DNA of 64,000 bases, taken from Rhodanobacter sp. A1T4 (GTDB taxonomy: Bacteria > Pseudomonadota > Gammaproteobacteria > Xanthomonadales > Rhodanobacteraceae). The notes below the pieces were generated by a model. That model searched no databases and had not been told where the DNA came from. It saw only the letters and a list, made by a program, of their open reading frames with translations. Location: the NCBI RefSeq assembly GCF_014207185.1, contig NZ_JACHCP010000005.1, positions 310,001 to 374,000 on the forward strand. Direction: 5' to 3'. The translations under genes and the position numbers were made by a program. Each line of letters starts with the position of its first letter. Position 1 is the stretch's first letter. This document shows positions 9,601-19,227 of this stretch, piece after piece.

Positions 9601-10257
9601 TTACTCGGCCAAGTTGAAGTTGATTGGAACGCGTGCATAGCCTTCCACCTTCTTTCCGTTCTTGACCTCCGGATTGAAGCGCCACTTTTGTACCGCATCC
9701 ATTGCCGCGCGATCCAGCTCGCGGAACCCGCTGGACTTCTCCACCTTGACGTCCTTCGGTACGCCATCCAGGCCGACCAGGATCAGCAAGGTCACCGTGC
9801 CCGTGTGGTGCTGGCGGACAGCCTGCGGCGGATAACTCGGCTGTGGGCGATTGCCGTAGCTGAGATCCGAACCGGCGGCAATATCTGCCGGTGGCGCTGG
9901 CGGCGCTGGCGGCGACGGTGGCGGTGCCTGTACCGCATTCTGCGATACCTCATCCACTGCCGGCGGCGGAGTCGGCGGCGGCGGGGTCGGTGGCGGCTTG
10001 ACCTGCTGGATGATTTTCGGCGGCGGCTGCTTTGGCGGCTCCGGCGGCGGCGGTGGCGGCGGCGGCGGCGGTGGCGGCGGCTCGATGAAATTCACCTTGA
10101 CGACCTTTTCCGCTTCCTTGTTTTCCTGATGCGGGGGGGCCATCGGCGCCACCATCAGCAAGAACGCAAATGCGTGGAGTCCAATCGCGAATGCAAGCGC
10201 CAGAGTGCGCTTCCAACTGAAGGCATCGTTCTCGTTTTCGTGGTTACTTGAGGCCAT
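9601..10257 (-). CDS. tonB: TonB energy transducer
   Basis: A 218-residue protein with the TonB layout: a short cytoplasmic N-terminus, one membrane anchor (about residues 19-38), a long proline-rich periplasmic spacer and a C-terminal TonB domain. The spacer includes an uninterrupted run of 13 prolines after FIE. The C-terminal domain includes GTVTLLILVGLDGVPKDVKV and AMDAVQKWRFNPEVKNGKKV. It transmits motor energy to outer-membrane receptors such as the one at the right end of the window. It is first in the tonB-exbB-exbD1-exbD2 operon, with a 203-base gap to the TPR gene upstream. Confidence 0.95.
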   Translation of the reverse strand: MASSNHENENDAFSWKRTLALAFAIGLHAFAFLLMVAPMAPPHQENKEAEKVVKVNFIEPPPPPPPPPPPPPEPPKQPPPKIIQQVKPPPTPPPPTPPPAVDEVSQNAVQAPPPSPPAPPAPPADIAAGSDLSYGNRPQPSYPPQAVRQHHTGTVTLLILVGLDGVPKDVKVEKSSGFRELDRAAMDAVQKWRFNPEVKNGKKVEGYARVPINFNLAE

Positions 10258-10460
10258 CTTTCACTGTCTGAAGCTGATCAATCGGGAGAAAACGTTGCCG
10301 CAGGGCGTGGCCTGAAAACCGTCTGGTGTATGGACGGAACTCGCCGCTGGGGAGACGCAGGGAAAGGTTTTCAACGGTACAACAGCATATGACTTTTGTA
10401 TAGCTCTGAAGGGCAGATAAATGGATGTCCATCTGGCCTGCGAGGCATTTACCTTCGATA

Positions 10461-11756
10461 TTATTTACCCGCGCCAGCCTTTTTCAGCCACGCCTTTGCC
10501 TTGTCGGCGGTCTGCGGATCCTGAGCAGCCTGTTTCATTGCAGCGATGGCAGCGGGTTTGTCTTTGAGGCCGATCTCGCTATTGGCCAGCAGCATGTATG
10601 CCGAACCCTTTTGCTTGACTCCTTTATCGATGCCTTGCTGGATCATCGACTTTGCCTGACTGTATTTCTGCTCCGACAGCAGGATCTGTCCGCCGCGAAC
10701 GGCGGCCTCGCCGTCTTTGGCCGTTGGCAGCGCCTTGGTATAGGCATCAACGGCGCCGCTGGTGTTGTCAGAGAGCTCGTCGGCTTCGCCGAGGAGCAGG
10801 TAGTTCTCTGCACTGGGCGTGACGATGCTTTTGCCCATGCCCTCCTCCAGCACCTGCGCAGACTTGCTTGCGTCGGGCTTCGAGTCGGTGTTGCTGGACT
10901 GGGCGCGGATCAGATAGAGCTTGGCCAGATTGACGTAGTTGGCTTCGGTTTTCAGCGTGCCGCTGGCACGGGCCTTTTCCATGACCTGGATGGCTTCGTC
11001 ATTCTTGTTCGCCTGCATCAATACGGCGACAGCATTGTCGAGCGCATTGGGGTCGTTCGGATTGGCGGCAAGCTGCTGTTGCGCAACCTGCGCGGCTTGA
11101 TCGCCCTGGCCGGACTGCGAGTAGCTGGCCATGAGAATCTGGTTCCAGCTCGCCTCGGGTTTGTCGGTCAACGATTGCGCTTTCTTGATGGCGGTAATGG
11201 CTTCGGGGAATTTGCCCAGCCGATAATCAATATTGCCTTCGAGTGCGTAGGAGTTAGCGGTTTCCTTTTTGCCCTCGGCGCGCCACTTGGTAAGAGTGTC
11301 CAGCGCGGGCTGGTATTCCTCGTCGGCGACCTGGAACTGCGCCAGCATGTATTCCAGCTGGAAATAGGTGTCGTTGGGCATGACGCCATTGGCCAGTGAC
11401 TGCTGCAGCAACGCGATGGCGCCCTTGGGATCGTTGTCGACCTGATACTTGATCGTGGCCAGACCCTGCAAGGCGAGCGCCTGGGCATATTTGCTCTTGC
11501 TGCCATCGACGATGGGCTGCAGATACTGCAGTGCTTTTGCCTTGTCATTTGCGCTTACCGCATCAAGACCGGCATTGACGTTTTTCTGATCCTTTTCGCT
11601 GGTCAGGTCGAGCTTGGGCGCGACGCGGGTAGCGTTGGGATACTGCACTTCCGGCTTGTCCTTGGACGGGCTGTCTTTCGCCAGCACCGGGCTGCTCGCC
11701 AACATCAGCATCAGGGCGGCGCTCGCCAGTGTGGTGAATCCGTGGACATGCTTCAT
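10461..11756 (-). CDS. Secreted tetratricopeptide-repeat protein
   Basis: A 431-residue protein with an N-terminal signal peptide (cleavage predicted after ...SSPVLA) followed by many helical repeats of TPR type, such as AKALQYLQPIVDG, PEAITAIKKAQSLTD and GAVDAYTKALP. I start at 11756 because AGGA lies just ahead of that ATG; an ATG 15 bases upstream would put charged residues before the signal sequence. The last residues (KAKAWLKKAGAGK) end in a repeat. It lies directly upstream of tonB on the same strand, as a conserved neighbour, but no biochemical role can be given. Confidence 0.85.
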   Translation of the reverse strand: MKHVHGFTTLASAALMLMLASSPVLAKDSPSKDKPEVQYPNATRVAPKLDLTSEKDQKNVNAGLDAVSANDKAKALQYLQPIVDGSKSKYAQALALQGLATIKYQVDNDPKGAIALLQQSLANGVMPNDTYFQLEYMLAQFQVADEEYQPALDTLTKWRAEGKKETANSYALEGNIDYRLGKFPEAITAIKKAQSLTDKPEASWNQILMASYSQSGQGDQAAQVAQQQLAANPNDPNALDNAVAVLMQANKNDEAIQVMEKARASGTLKTEANYVNLAKLYLIRAQSSNTDSKPDASKSAQVLEEGMGKSIVTPSAENYLLLGEADELSDNTSGAVDAYTKALPTAKDGEAAVRGGQILLSEQKYSQAKSMIQQGIDKGVKQKGSAYMLLANSEIGLKDKPAAIAAMKQAAQDPQTADKAKAWLKKAGAGK

Positions 11757-11860
11757 GGTGATCCTCATCATTCGATGCTCGTTTTAAAACCGCGAGTTGA
11801 CTAGGGAGATTAACCCGAGCGGGCACCGTATAACAAGTCGCACTGCCGCATTAAATATTC

Positions 11861-11878
11861 ATTAAAATCAAAAACTTG
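11861..11878 (-). repeat. Copy 1 of an 18-base AT-rich repeat shared with the origin region
   Basis: Plus-strand ATTAAAATCAAAAACTTG; on the minus strand it reads with TTTTTGATTTT. The identical 18-mer is at 16871-16888. This copy lies between gyrB and the TPR gene, about 105 bases upstream of the TPR start. Confidence 0.7.
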
Positions 11879-11924
11879 AAGGTTTTACGATCACTCGACG
11901 CGAATATTCGCTACGAAGATTGCA

Positions 11925-11959
11925 AGCGGGTCAAATTTGCCGAATACATTTGACCCGCT
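11925..11959 (-). terminator. Inverted repeat just after gyrB, probable terminator
   Basis: AGCGGGTCAAAT (11925-11936) is perfectly complementary to ATTTGACCCGCT (11948-11959), with an 11-base loop. It begins about 10 bases past the gyrB stop on the minus strand. The tail TTGCAATCTT is only weakly U-rich, so termination is likely but not certain. Confidence 0.6.
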
Positions 11960-11969
11960 CAACCGATCC

Positions 11970-14468
<2,499 letters not shown>

Positions 14469-14499
14469 TTATGCATTGTCGATGGATGCAACCTTGCGA

Positions 14500-15579
14500 T
14501 TATAGCAGGCGCGCGACCAAGCCCTGTTCCACGTGGAACATGCTGGTTGAAATCGCACTCAAGGCCCGCGGTGCTTCAGTGCCGGTCAGCAGAACCTGCG
14601 CACCGGCTGCGATCAACTGCTCGACGACTGCCGTTTGATGGGCCTGATCTAGTTCAGAGGCCAGATCATCCAGGCAGACCACGGGCCACTCACCGCAACA
14701 GTCAGCGTGAAGCTGCGCTTGCGCCAGCATGCAGCCTAAAGCGGTCAATTTTTCCTGTCCGCGCGAGAGATGCTCGCGCAACGGTGCGTGCTCAAAAGCG
14801 ATCGACCAATCCGCGCGGTGTGGTCCAACCGTTGTGTGTCCGCGGGCGATATCCCTACCCCGTTGTTCCTGGAGCAAACGGCCAAGATCTGTGTCTTCTG
14901 CCCATCCCCTGCGATAGCGCAACTCCAGTCCTCCCAGCTCAGGGAGAAGTCCAGCTGCACTCGAAGCTAGCTTGGGACGCAATAGATCAAGATAGGCGCG
15001 TCGGAAGCTATCAATCCGCTCGGCCGTCTGAGTCAATTCGTTCTCCCAAGGTTCGAAAAGTTCATCAGGGACGATAGTGTTTGACCGAAGAAGGCTGTTC
15101 CGCTGCTTTAACGCGCGCTGATAGCGTCGCCAACTGGAAAGAAAGTCGTGTTCCACGTGGAACACGCCCCAGTCGAGATACCTCCTTCGTTCTTCAGCAG
15201 CTCCGGCGATGAGTGCGTGTGATCCCGGTTCGAAGCAAACCACAGCGCACTGACGCACCAGTTGGCCGAGCGCAACATTTTCACCGTCAACCTTCGCTTC
15301 CCAGCGAGCAGAGCCACGACCAAGACCTATTCGACCCAGCCGATCATCCGAATGACGCAACTCGGCAAAGACCGATAGTTGGCTGGCACCACGCTGGAGC
15401 AAGGCGTCTTTTGCTCCGCTGCGAAACGAACTGGCATGGGACAACAAAAACACCGCTTCAAGAACGCTGGTTTTGCCTGCGCCGTTGTCACCGATAAAAA
15501 GGTTGATCGCCGGATTCAATGCGAGATCGATATCGGTCAGGCAGCGTAAACCGTTGATACGAAGCCGCTCAATCCTCAT
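14500..15579 (-). CDS. recF: DNA replication and repair protein RecF
   Basis: A 359-residue SMC-like ATPase. It has the Walker A motif in FIGDNGAGKTSVLEAVFLLSHASSFR, the ABC-type signature LSRGQEKLTALGCMLAQAQL, and a late Walker B VVCLDDLASELD. It helps load RecA at gapped DNA together with RecO and RecR. It lies between dnaN and gyrB in the usual order. A terminator-like hairpin (15602-15634) precedes it, so it probably also has its own promoter. Confidence 0.96.
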   Translation of the reverse strand: MRIERLRINGLRCLTDIDLALNPAINLFIGDNGAGKTSVLEAVFLLSHASSFRSGAKDALLQRGASQLSVFAELRHSDDRLGRIGLGRGSARWEAKVDGENVALGQLVRQCAVVCFEPGSHALIAGAAEERRRYLDWGVFHVEHDFLSSWRRYQRALKQRNSLLRSNTIVPDELFEPWENELTQTAERIDSFRRAYLDLLRPKLASSAAGLLPELGGLELRYRRGWAEDTDLGRLLQEQRGRDIARGHTTVGPHRADWSIAFEHAPLREHLSRGQEKLTALGCMLAQAQLHADCCGEWPVVCLDDLASELDQAHQTAVVEQLIAAGAQVLLTGTEAPRALSAISTSMFHVEQGLVARLL

Positions 15580-15596
15580 GCGAAAGACTCGCGCAC

Positions 15597-15634
15597 GTAA
15601 AAACGCCGGAATCTCCTGAGGAAGTTCCGGCGTT
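15597..15634 (-). terminator. Terminator between dnaN and recF
   Basis: On the minus strand AACGCCGGAA (revcomp of 15625-15634) pairs with TTCCGGCGTT (revcomp of 15602-15611) and is followed at once by TTTAC, giving a TTTTT run with the end of the stem. The loop contains a small inner palindrome, TCCTCAGGA. It is placed to stop or attenuate dnaN transcription before recF. Confidence 0.7.
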
Positions 15635-15675
15635 CAAACTCACGATAATTCGAAGCGATAACCATGCAACAGAGG

Positions 15676-16776
15676 TCAGAGGCGCAACGGCATGATCACG
15701 TGACGGGAATGCTCGTTGTCGTGTTCCTGTACCAGACAGCTGGACTGGGCGTCACGCAGGCTCAATCGGGCCTTGTCGCCGCGTAGCGCGGCCAAGGCAT
15801 CCAGCAAATAGCCCACGTTGAAACCAACAGCGAGATCAGACACGTGGGTGTCCGCCTCCACTTCCTCGACTGCTTCTTCCTGTTCCGGATTATGCGCAAC
15901 GATGCGCAGTTTGCCAGGCGAGAGCTCCAGACGAACGCCACGATATTTTTCGTTCGAGAGAATCGCCGCGCGTTGCAAAGCGCCACGCAGAACTTCACGA
16001 TCCAGCGTCGCCGTTTTGTCTGCTCCGAGCGGAATTACTGCCTCGTAATCCGGGAACCGACCATCAATCAACTTCGATGTGAAAACGACATCGCCCCGAT
16101 GCACCCGAAGATGATTGCGGCCAAACTCAAGCTCGACTTCGCCATCACCGGATTCAAGCAAGCCAACCAGCTCATTGACGCCTTTGCGCGGAATGATGAT
16201 CTGCCGACGCGTTGTCACGGAACTCTGCAGCTGGGTTTCCTTCATCGCCAGACGATGACCGTCGGTGGCTACGCAGCGAAGTGTGTGCTCTTGCAAATCC
16301 AGCAGCATGCCGTTCAAGTAATAGCGGACGTCCTGATTCGCCATCGCGAATGAAGTGCGCTCCATCAAATCACGCAGTACTTCTTCGGGAAGGCTGACTT
16401 TCTCGACGAGTTCGATTTCGTCAACCGTTGGGAATTCGCTGGCGGGAAGTGTAGTCAAGGTGAAACGACTACGACCTGCATTAAGTGCTACGCGATCGCC
16501 GTTGAGCTTCAGCTCGATCTTTGCGCCATCCGGCAATGCCTTGACGATATCAAAAAGCTTTCGGGCTGGAATGGTGATCTCACCATCATCCAGTTTCTCT
16601 GCTTCGGTGGTTGCCACCATCTCGACTTCAAGATCGGTACCGGTAAAAGACACTCGGCCATCGGCAACCTTGACCAGCAGGTTTGCCAGCACAGGGAGTG
16701 TCTGACGGCGTTCCACCACGCCGACTACTTGCTGCAAGGGTTTGAGCAGCACTTCTCGTTGGATGCTGAATTGCAT
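15676..16776 (-). CDS. dnaN: DNA polymerase III sliding clamp, beta subunit
   Basis: A 366-residue protein with the three-domain clamp fold. It begins MQFSIQREVLLKPLQQVVGVVERRQTLPVLANL and ends RHVIMPLRL, the conserved last strand that forms the hydrophobic pocket for clamp-binding motifs. It forms a ring around DNA and tethers the polymerase. AGGAAAG lies nine bases before the ATG. The gene starts directly beside the TAG-trio/AT-rich element of the origin. Confidence 0.98.
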   Translation of the reverse strand: MQFSIQREVLLKPLQQVVGVVERRQTLPVLANLLVKVADGRVSFTGTDLEVEMVATTEAEKLDDGEITIPARKLFDIVKALPDGAKIELKLNGDRVALNAGRSRFTLTTLPASEFPTVDEIELVEKVSLPEEVLRDLMERTSFAMANQDVRYYLNGMLLDLQEHTLRCVATDGHRLAMKETQLQSSVTTRRQIIIPRKGVNELVGLLESGDGEVELEFGRNHLRVHRGDVVFTSKLIDGRFPDYEAVIPLGADKTATLDREVLRGALQRAAILSNEKYRGVRLELSPGKLRIVAHNPEQEEAVEEVEADTHVSDLAVGFNVGYLLDALAALRGDKARLSLRDAQSSCLVQEHDNEHSRHVIMPLRL

Positions 16777-16821
16777 GGTTATGCTTTCCTGTAACTGCTG
16801 TTCTGTCTTTTAAAAGAAGTT

Positions 16822-16836
16822 TAGTAGTAGTAGTAG
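16822..16836 (+). other. Five DnaA-trio repeats (TAG x5), predicted unwinding element
   Basis: TAGTAGTAGTAGTAG, read 3' to 5' as GAT x5, starts six bases from a DnaA box (GGTGGATAA, 16841-16849) across AGGC(GG). The left side is CTTTTAAAAGAAGTTT (16806-16821). DnaA filaments are known to engage such trios on single-stranded DNA during melting. Confidence 0.7.
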
Positions 16837-16870
16837 AGGCGGTGGATAACTTTTATTCTTTCAATTTTCT

Positions 16871-16888
16871 ATTAAAATCAAAAACTTG
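16871..16888 (-). repeat. Copy 2 of the 18-base AT-rich repeat, within oriC
   Basis: Identical to 11861-11878 and in the same orientation. Here it lies 95 bases upstream of dnaN on the minus strand. It could be part of the dnaN promoter or of the AT-rich origin DNA. Confidence 0.7.
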
Positions 16889-16895
16889 CACTGAT

Positions 16896-16913
16896 TTGTG
16901 CTTGTGCTTGTGC
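16896..16913 (+). repeat. Three tandem TTGTGC hexamers in oriC
   Basis: TTGTGC is repeated three times head to tail at 16896-16901, 16902-16907 and 16908-16913, between the AT-rich repeat and the first perfect DnaA box. No known origin protein site fits it. Confidence 0.6.
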
Positions 16914-16936
16914 TGGCTATTTACCTGTGTGTCGTT

Positions 16937-16945
16937 TGTGGATAA
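16937..16945 (-). promoter_or_regulatory. DnaA box (perfect)
   Basis: TGTGGATAA, the reverse complement of the consensus TTATCCACA. Confidence 0.85.
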
Positions 16946-16970
16946 GTCCGATCGCCAATTCATCCACTTC

Positions 16971-16979
16971 TTATCCACA
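16971..16979 (+). promoter_or_regulatory. DnaA box (perfect)
   Basis: TTATCCACA on the plus strand, 25 bases from the opposing box, forming an inverted pair. Confidence 0.85.
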
Positions 16980-17032
16980 GCCTGCAAGCATGCTTATCCT
17001 AAGCTTTGCCGCGATATTGCAACAGGTCACGG

Positions 17033-18367
17033 TCAGCCGGTCAGTGTACGAATCAATTGTTCCCAGTCCTGGCGCATGCGTGCATCGGTTTCGACGAATT
17101 TGCGAATGGTCTTGCAGGCATGCATCACGGTCGTATGGTCGCGCCCACCAAAAGCCTCGCCGATCTCCGGCAGGCTGTGTTCGGTCAATTCCTTGGACAA
17201 GGTCATCGCCATCTGTCGCGGTCTTGCCAACGAACGCACGCGACGCTTGGACAACAGATCCTGCAAGCGTACGTTGAAGTATTCGGCCGTGATCTTCTGG
17301 ATATTCGGAATGGTGATGGCCTGGGCGTGAGTCGCCAGCAGATCACGCAGAGTTTCCTCGGCAAAATCGGTGGTGATGGGCTTGCCGTAGAAATTGGCGC
17401 GTGCTGCCAGCGTGTTCAGCGCGCCTTCGAGATCGCGAACATTCGAGCGGATGCGCTTGGCTAGCAGCATCGCCACACTTTCGTCCACCGCGACGCCCTT
17501 CTCGTGTGCCTTGGCCAGCAGAATCGCTGCCCGCGTCTCGAAGTCCGGTGGCTCGATCGCTACGCTCAATCCCCAGCCCAGCCGCGACTTCAGCCGCGGC
17601 TCCAGCTTGTCCACTTCTTTCGGATAGCGGTCGCAGGTGAGGATGATCTGCTGTTTGGATTCGAACAGCGCGTTGAACGTATGGAAAAACTCTTCCTGCG
17701 TCGTGTCCTTGCCTGCAAAGAACTGAATATCGTCGATCAGCAGCGCATCGACCGAACGAAAGCGTTTCTTGAACTCATCCATGCTCTTGGCGCGCAAAGC
17801 TTCGATCATCGAACCAACAAACTGCTCCGAGCGCAGGTAAAGCACCTTGCAGTTGGGATTGTGTTCGCGCATCAGATTACCTGCAGCGTGCATCAGATGG
17901 GTCTTGCCCAAGCCGGTGCCGCCGTAAAGCAACAGCGGGTTATACGCGCGGCCCGGGTTGGTCGCCACTTGCATCGCGGCAGCCTTGCCCAGCTGGTTCG
18001 ACTTGCCTTCGACGAAGGTTTCGAAGGTGTAGTGCGGATCGAGGTTGTGATTGAACGCCGGCGCAGTTGGTTCCGTCGTCTTTGCGCGCGGAGAAACAGC
18101 GGCTTTTGCCGGCGCCGGCGGCCTTGCCGAATTGGAACCGACATCCACGCGAACGGTTATGGCACGTCCGGCCAGTTGGTTCAGCACTTCGCCTATCAGC
18201 GACAGATAACGGTCTTTCACCGTGTCCAACGTGTAGGAATTGGGCGCAAACAGCTGCAAGCCATCCGCGTCATCACGTGCCTGCAAGGGCATCAGCCAGG
18301 TGTGCAGGTCTTCGGCGCTTACAATGCCTTCCAGACGCTCAAGGCAGCGCCGCCACAAATCACTCAT
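17033..18367 (-). CDS. dnaA: Chromosomal replication initiator DnaA
   Basis: A 444-residue initiator with all four domains. The N-terminal protein-interaction domain begins [14 protein letters not shown], and a variable Ala/Pro-rich linker follows. The AAA+ domain has Walker [10 protein letters not shown], Walker [13 protein letters not shown] and sensor regions. The C-terminal helix-turn-helix carries the DnaA signature [15 protein letters not shown]. It binds DnaA boxes and melts oriC. The ATG at 18367 is used; a TTG four codons upstream is unlikely. A perfect DnaA box at 18454-18462 in its promoter region suggests autoregulation. Confidence 0.98.
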   Translation of the reverse strand: MSDLWRRCLERLEGIVSAEDLHTWLMPLQARDDADGLQLFAPNSYTLDTVKDRYLSLIGEVLNQLAGRAITVRVDVGSNSARPPAPAKAAVSPRAKTTEPTAPAFNHNLDPHYTFETFVEGKSNQLGKAAAMQVATNPGRAYNPLLLYGGTGLGKTHLMHAAGNLMREHNPNCKVLYLRSEQFVGSMIEALRAKSMDEFKKRFRSVDALLIDDIQFFAGKDTTQEEFFHTFNALFESKQQIILTCDRYPKEVDKLEPRLKSRLGWGLSVAIEPPDFETRAAILLAKAHEKGVAVDESVAMLLAKRIRSNVRDLEGALNTLAARANFYGKPITTDFAEETLRDLLATHAQAITIPNIQKITAEYFNVRLQDLLSKRRVRSLARPRQMAMTLSKELTEHSLPEIGEAFGGRDHTTVMHACKTIRKFVETDARMRQDWEQLIRTLTG

Positions 18368-18453
18368 GAATAGTTTCAACCACGGACTTTAGGGCGCTTT
18401 CGCGCATGGCGGGCAGCCAAGTCTAGCAGCAGCGCCGGCACCATCAGGGCGAA

Positions 18454-18462
18454 TTATCCACA
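18454..18462 (+). promoter_or_regulatory. DnaA box in the dnaA/rpmH divergent promoter region
   Basis: TTATCCACA, about 87 bases upstream of the dnaA start. A weaker match (CTGTCCACA, 18478-18486) follows. Likely autoregulatory for dnaA, or a secondary part of the origin. Confidence 0.7.
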
Positions 18463-18515
18463 TGGTTGCGCACAGCCCTGTCCACAGGTCGATGCAGGCG
18501 TGATGTCAATCCGAT

Positions 18516-18545
18516 TTGACAGTCGTACTGCATACCGGACATACT
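18516..18545 (+). promoter_or_regulatory. Predicted rpmH promoter
   Basis: A perfect -35 TTGACA (18516-18521) is followed 18 bases later by CATACT (18540-18545), about 37 bases ahead of the rpmH start. A T-rich stretch and a GGAG-type ribosome site (CGGAGTACGCC) follow. Confidence 0.55.
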
Positions 18546-18582
18546 TTGCGACCTTTTATTAACATTCCCTTCGGAGTACGCC

Positions 18583-18717
18583 ATGAAGCGGACCTTCCAG
18601 CCCAGCAAGCTCAAGCGCGCGCGCACGCACGGTTTCCGTGCCCGCATGGCCACGGCCGATGGTCGCAAGATCATCAATGCCCGTCGTGCGAAAGGCCGCA
18701 AGCGCCTGATCCCGTAA
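18583..18717 (+). CDS. rpmH: 50S ribosomal protein L34
   Basis: A 44-residue, very basic protein that starts [19 protein letters not shown] and ends GRKRLIP, the full L34 pattern. It is a structural protein of the large ribosomal subunit. GGAG lies eight bases before the ATG. The gene is divergent from dnaA and 14 bases ahead of rnpA, the classical order at this origin. Confidence 0.97.
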   Translation: MKRTFQPSKLKRARTHGFRARMATADGRKIINARRAKGRKRLIP

Positions 18718-18731
18718 TCGAGCGGTAGATC

Positions 18732-19097
18732 ATGCAATCCGCCGGTCTGCCGCGCGATGCGCGGTTACGCCGGCCGGCCGAATTCGCCGCATTGCGGTCG
18801 AGCAGCGGACGCGCAGGCGGCCGCTGTTTTCATATGCGCTATCGCGGCAACGAGCTCGGTCATGCCCGGCTTGGCCTGGCGATATCCAAGCGGGTTTCCA
18901 AGCGCGCCGTCGAGCGCAACCGGATCAAACGACTGCTGCGCGAATCGTTTCGGCGTGTTCGTCATCAGCTGCCGGCAGTGGATCTGATGGTGATGGCTCG
19001 AGAGCAGGCTGCCGGTGTTCCCGGTCCGGATTTGCTCGCTGAAATCGATTTGCTGTGGAAGAAGTTGCTCGCGACTCGCAGCGAAACCGTTCGCTGA
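18732..19097 (+). CDS. rnpA: Ribonuclease P protein component
   Basis: A 121-residue basic protein with the signature RNRIKRLLRESFRR and the substrate-binding N-terminal strand. It binds the RNase P RNA and assists 5' maturation of tRNAs. It is co-transcribed with rpmH. The small yidD gene, often found between rnpA and yidC, is absent: only 130 bases separate this stop from yidC. Confidence 0.95.
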   Translation: MQSAGLPRDARLRRPAEFAALRSSSGRAGGRCFHMRYRGNELGHARLGLAISKRVSKRAVERNRIKRLLRESFRRVRHQLPAVDLMVMAREQAAGVPGPDLLAEIDLLWKKLLATRSETVR

Positions 19098-19227
19098 ATC
19101 TGCCCACCATTGAAGCCGGCCGCTGCGACCGCCACAATTCCGTGTTGACTCCAGTCTTTATCCGACCTTCCCTCCCTGACCTTCCGCGGCTCTGCATTGT
19201 CGTGGCGTTACCCGGATTTGCTACGCG

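Larger units (their letters stand above)
16777..17032. other. oriC: Probable chromosome replication origin (oriC) in the dnaA-dnaN gap
   Basis: This 256-base gap holds two perfect DnaA boxes (16937-16945 minus, 16971-16979 plus) and a near-perfect box (16841-16849 minus). It also has two weaker boxes (16960-16968 and 16994-17002). Five TAG trios (16822-16836) lie directly beside the near-perfect box, with an AT-rich stretch beyond. The order box, GC-rich spacer, trios, AT-rich DNA is that of the bacterial basal unwinding system described in Bacillus subtilis and many other bacteria. Position between dnaA and dnaN agrees with the Xanthomonas origin. Function is inferred. Confidence 0.8.

Noticed and set aside
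10425-11399. Open frame of 324 codons on the plus strand opposite the TPR gene
   Set aside because: The minus-strand TPR protein has a signal peptide, ribosome site and repeats; the plus-strand frame has none.
18380-18582. The dnaA-rpmH gap as the main origin
   Set aside because: It has one perfect and one weak DnaA box but no trios or AT-rich melting element, unlike the dnaA-dnaN gap.
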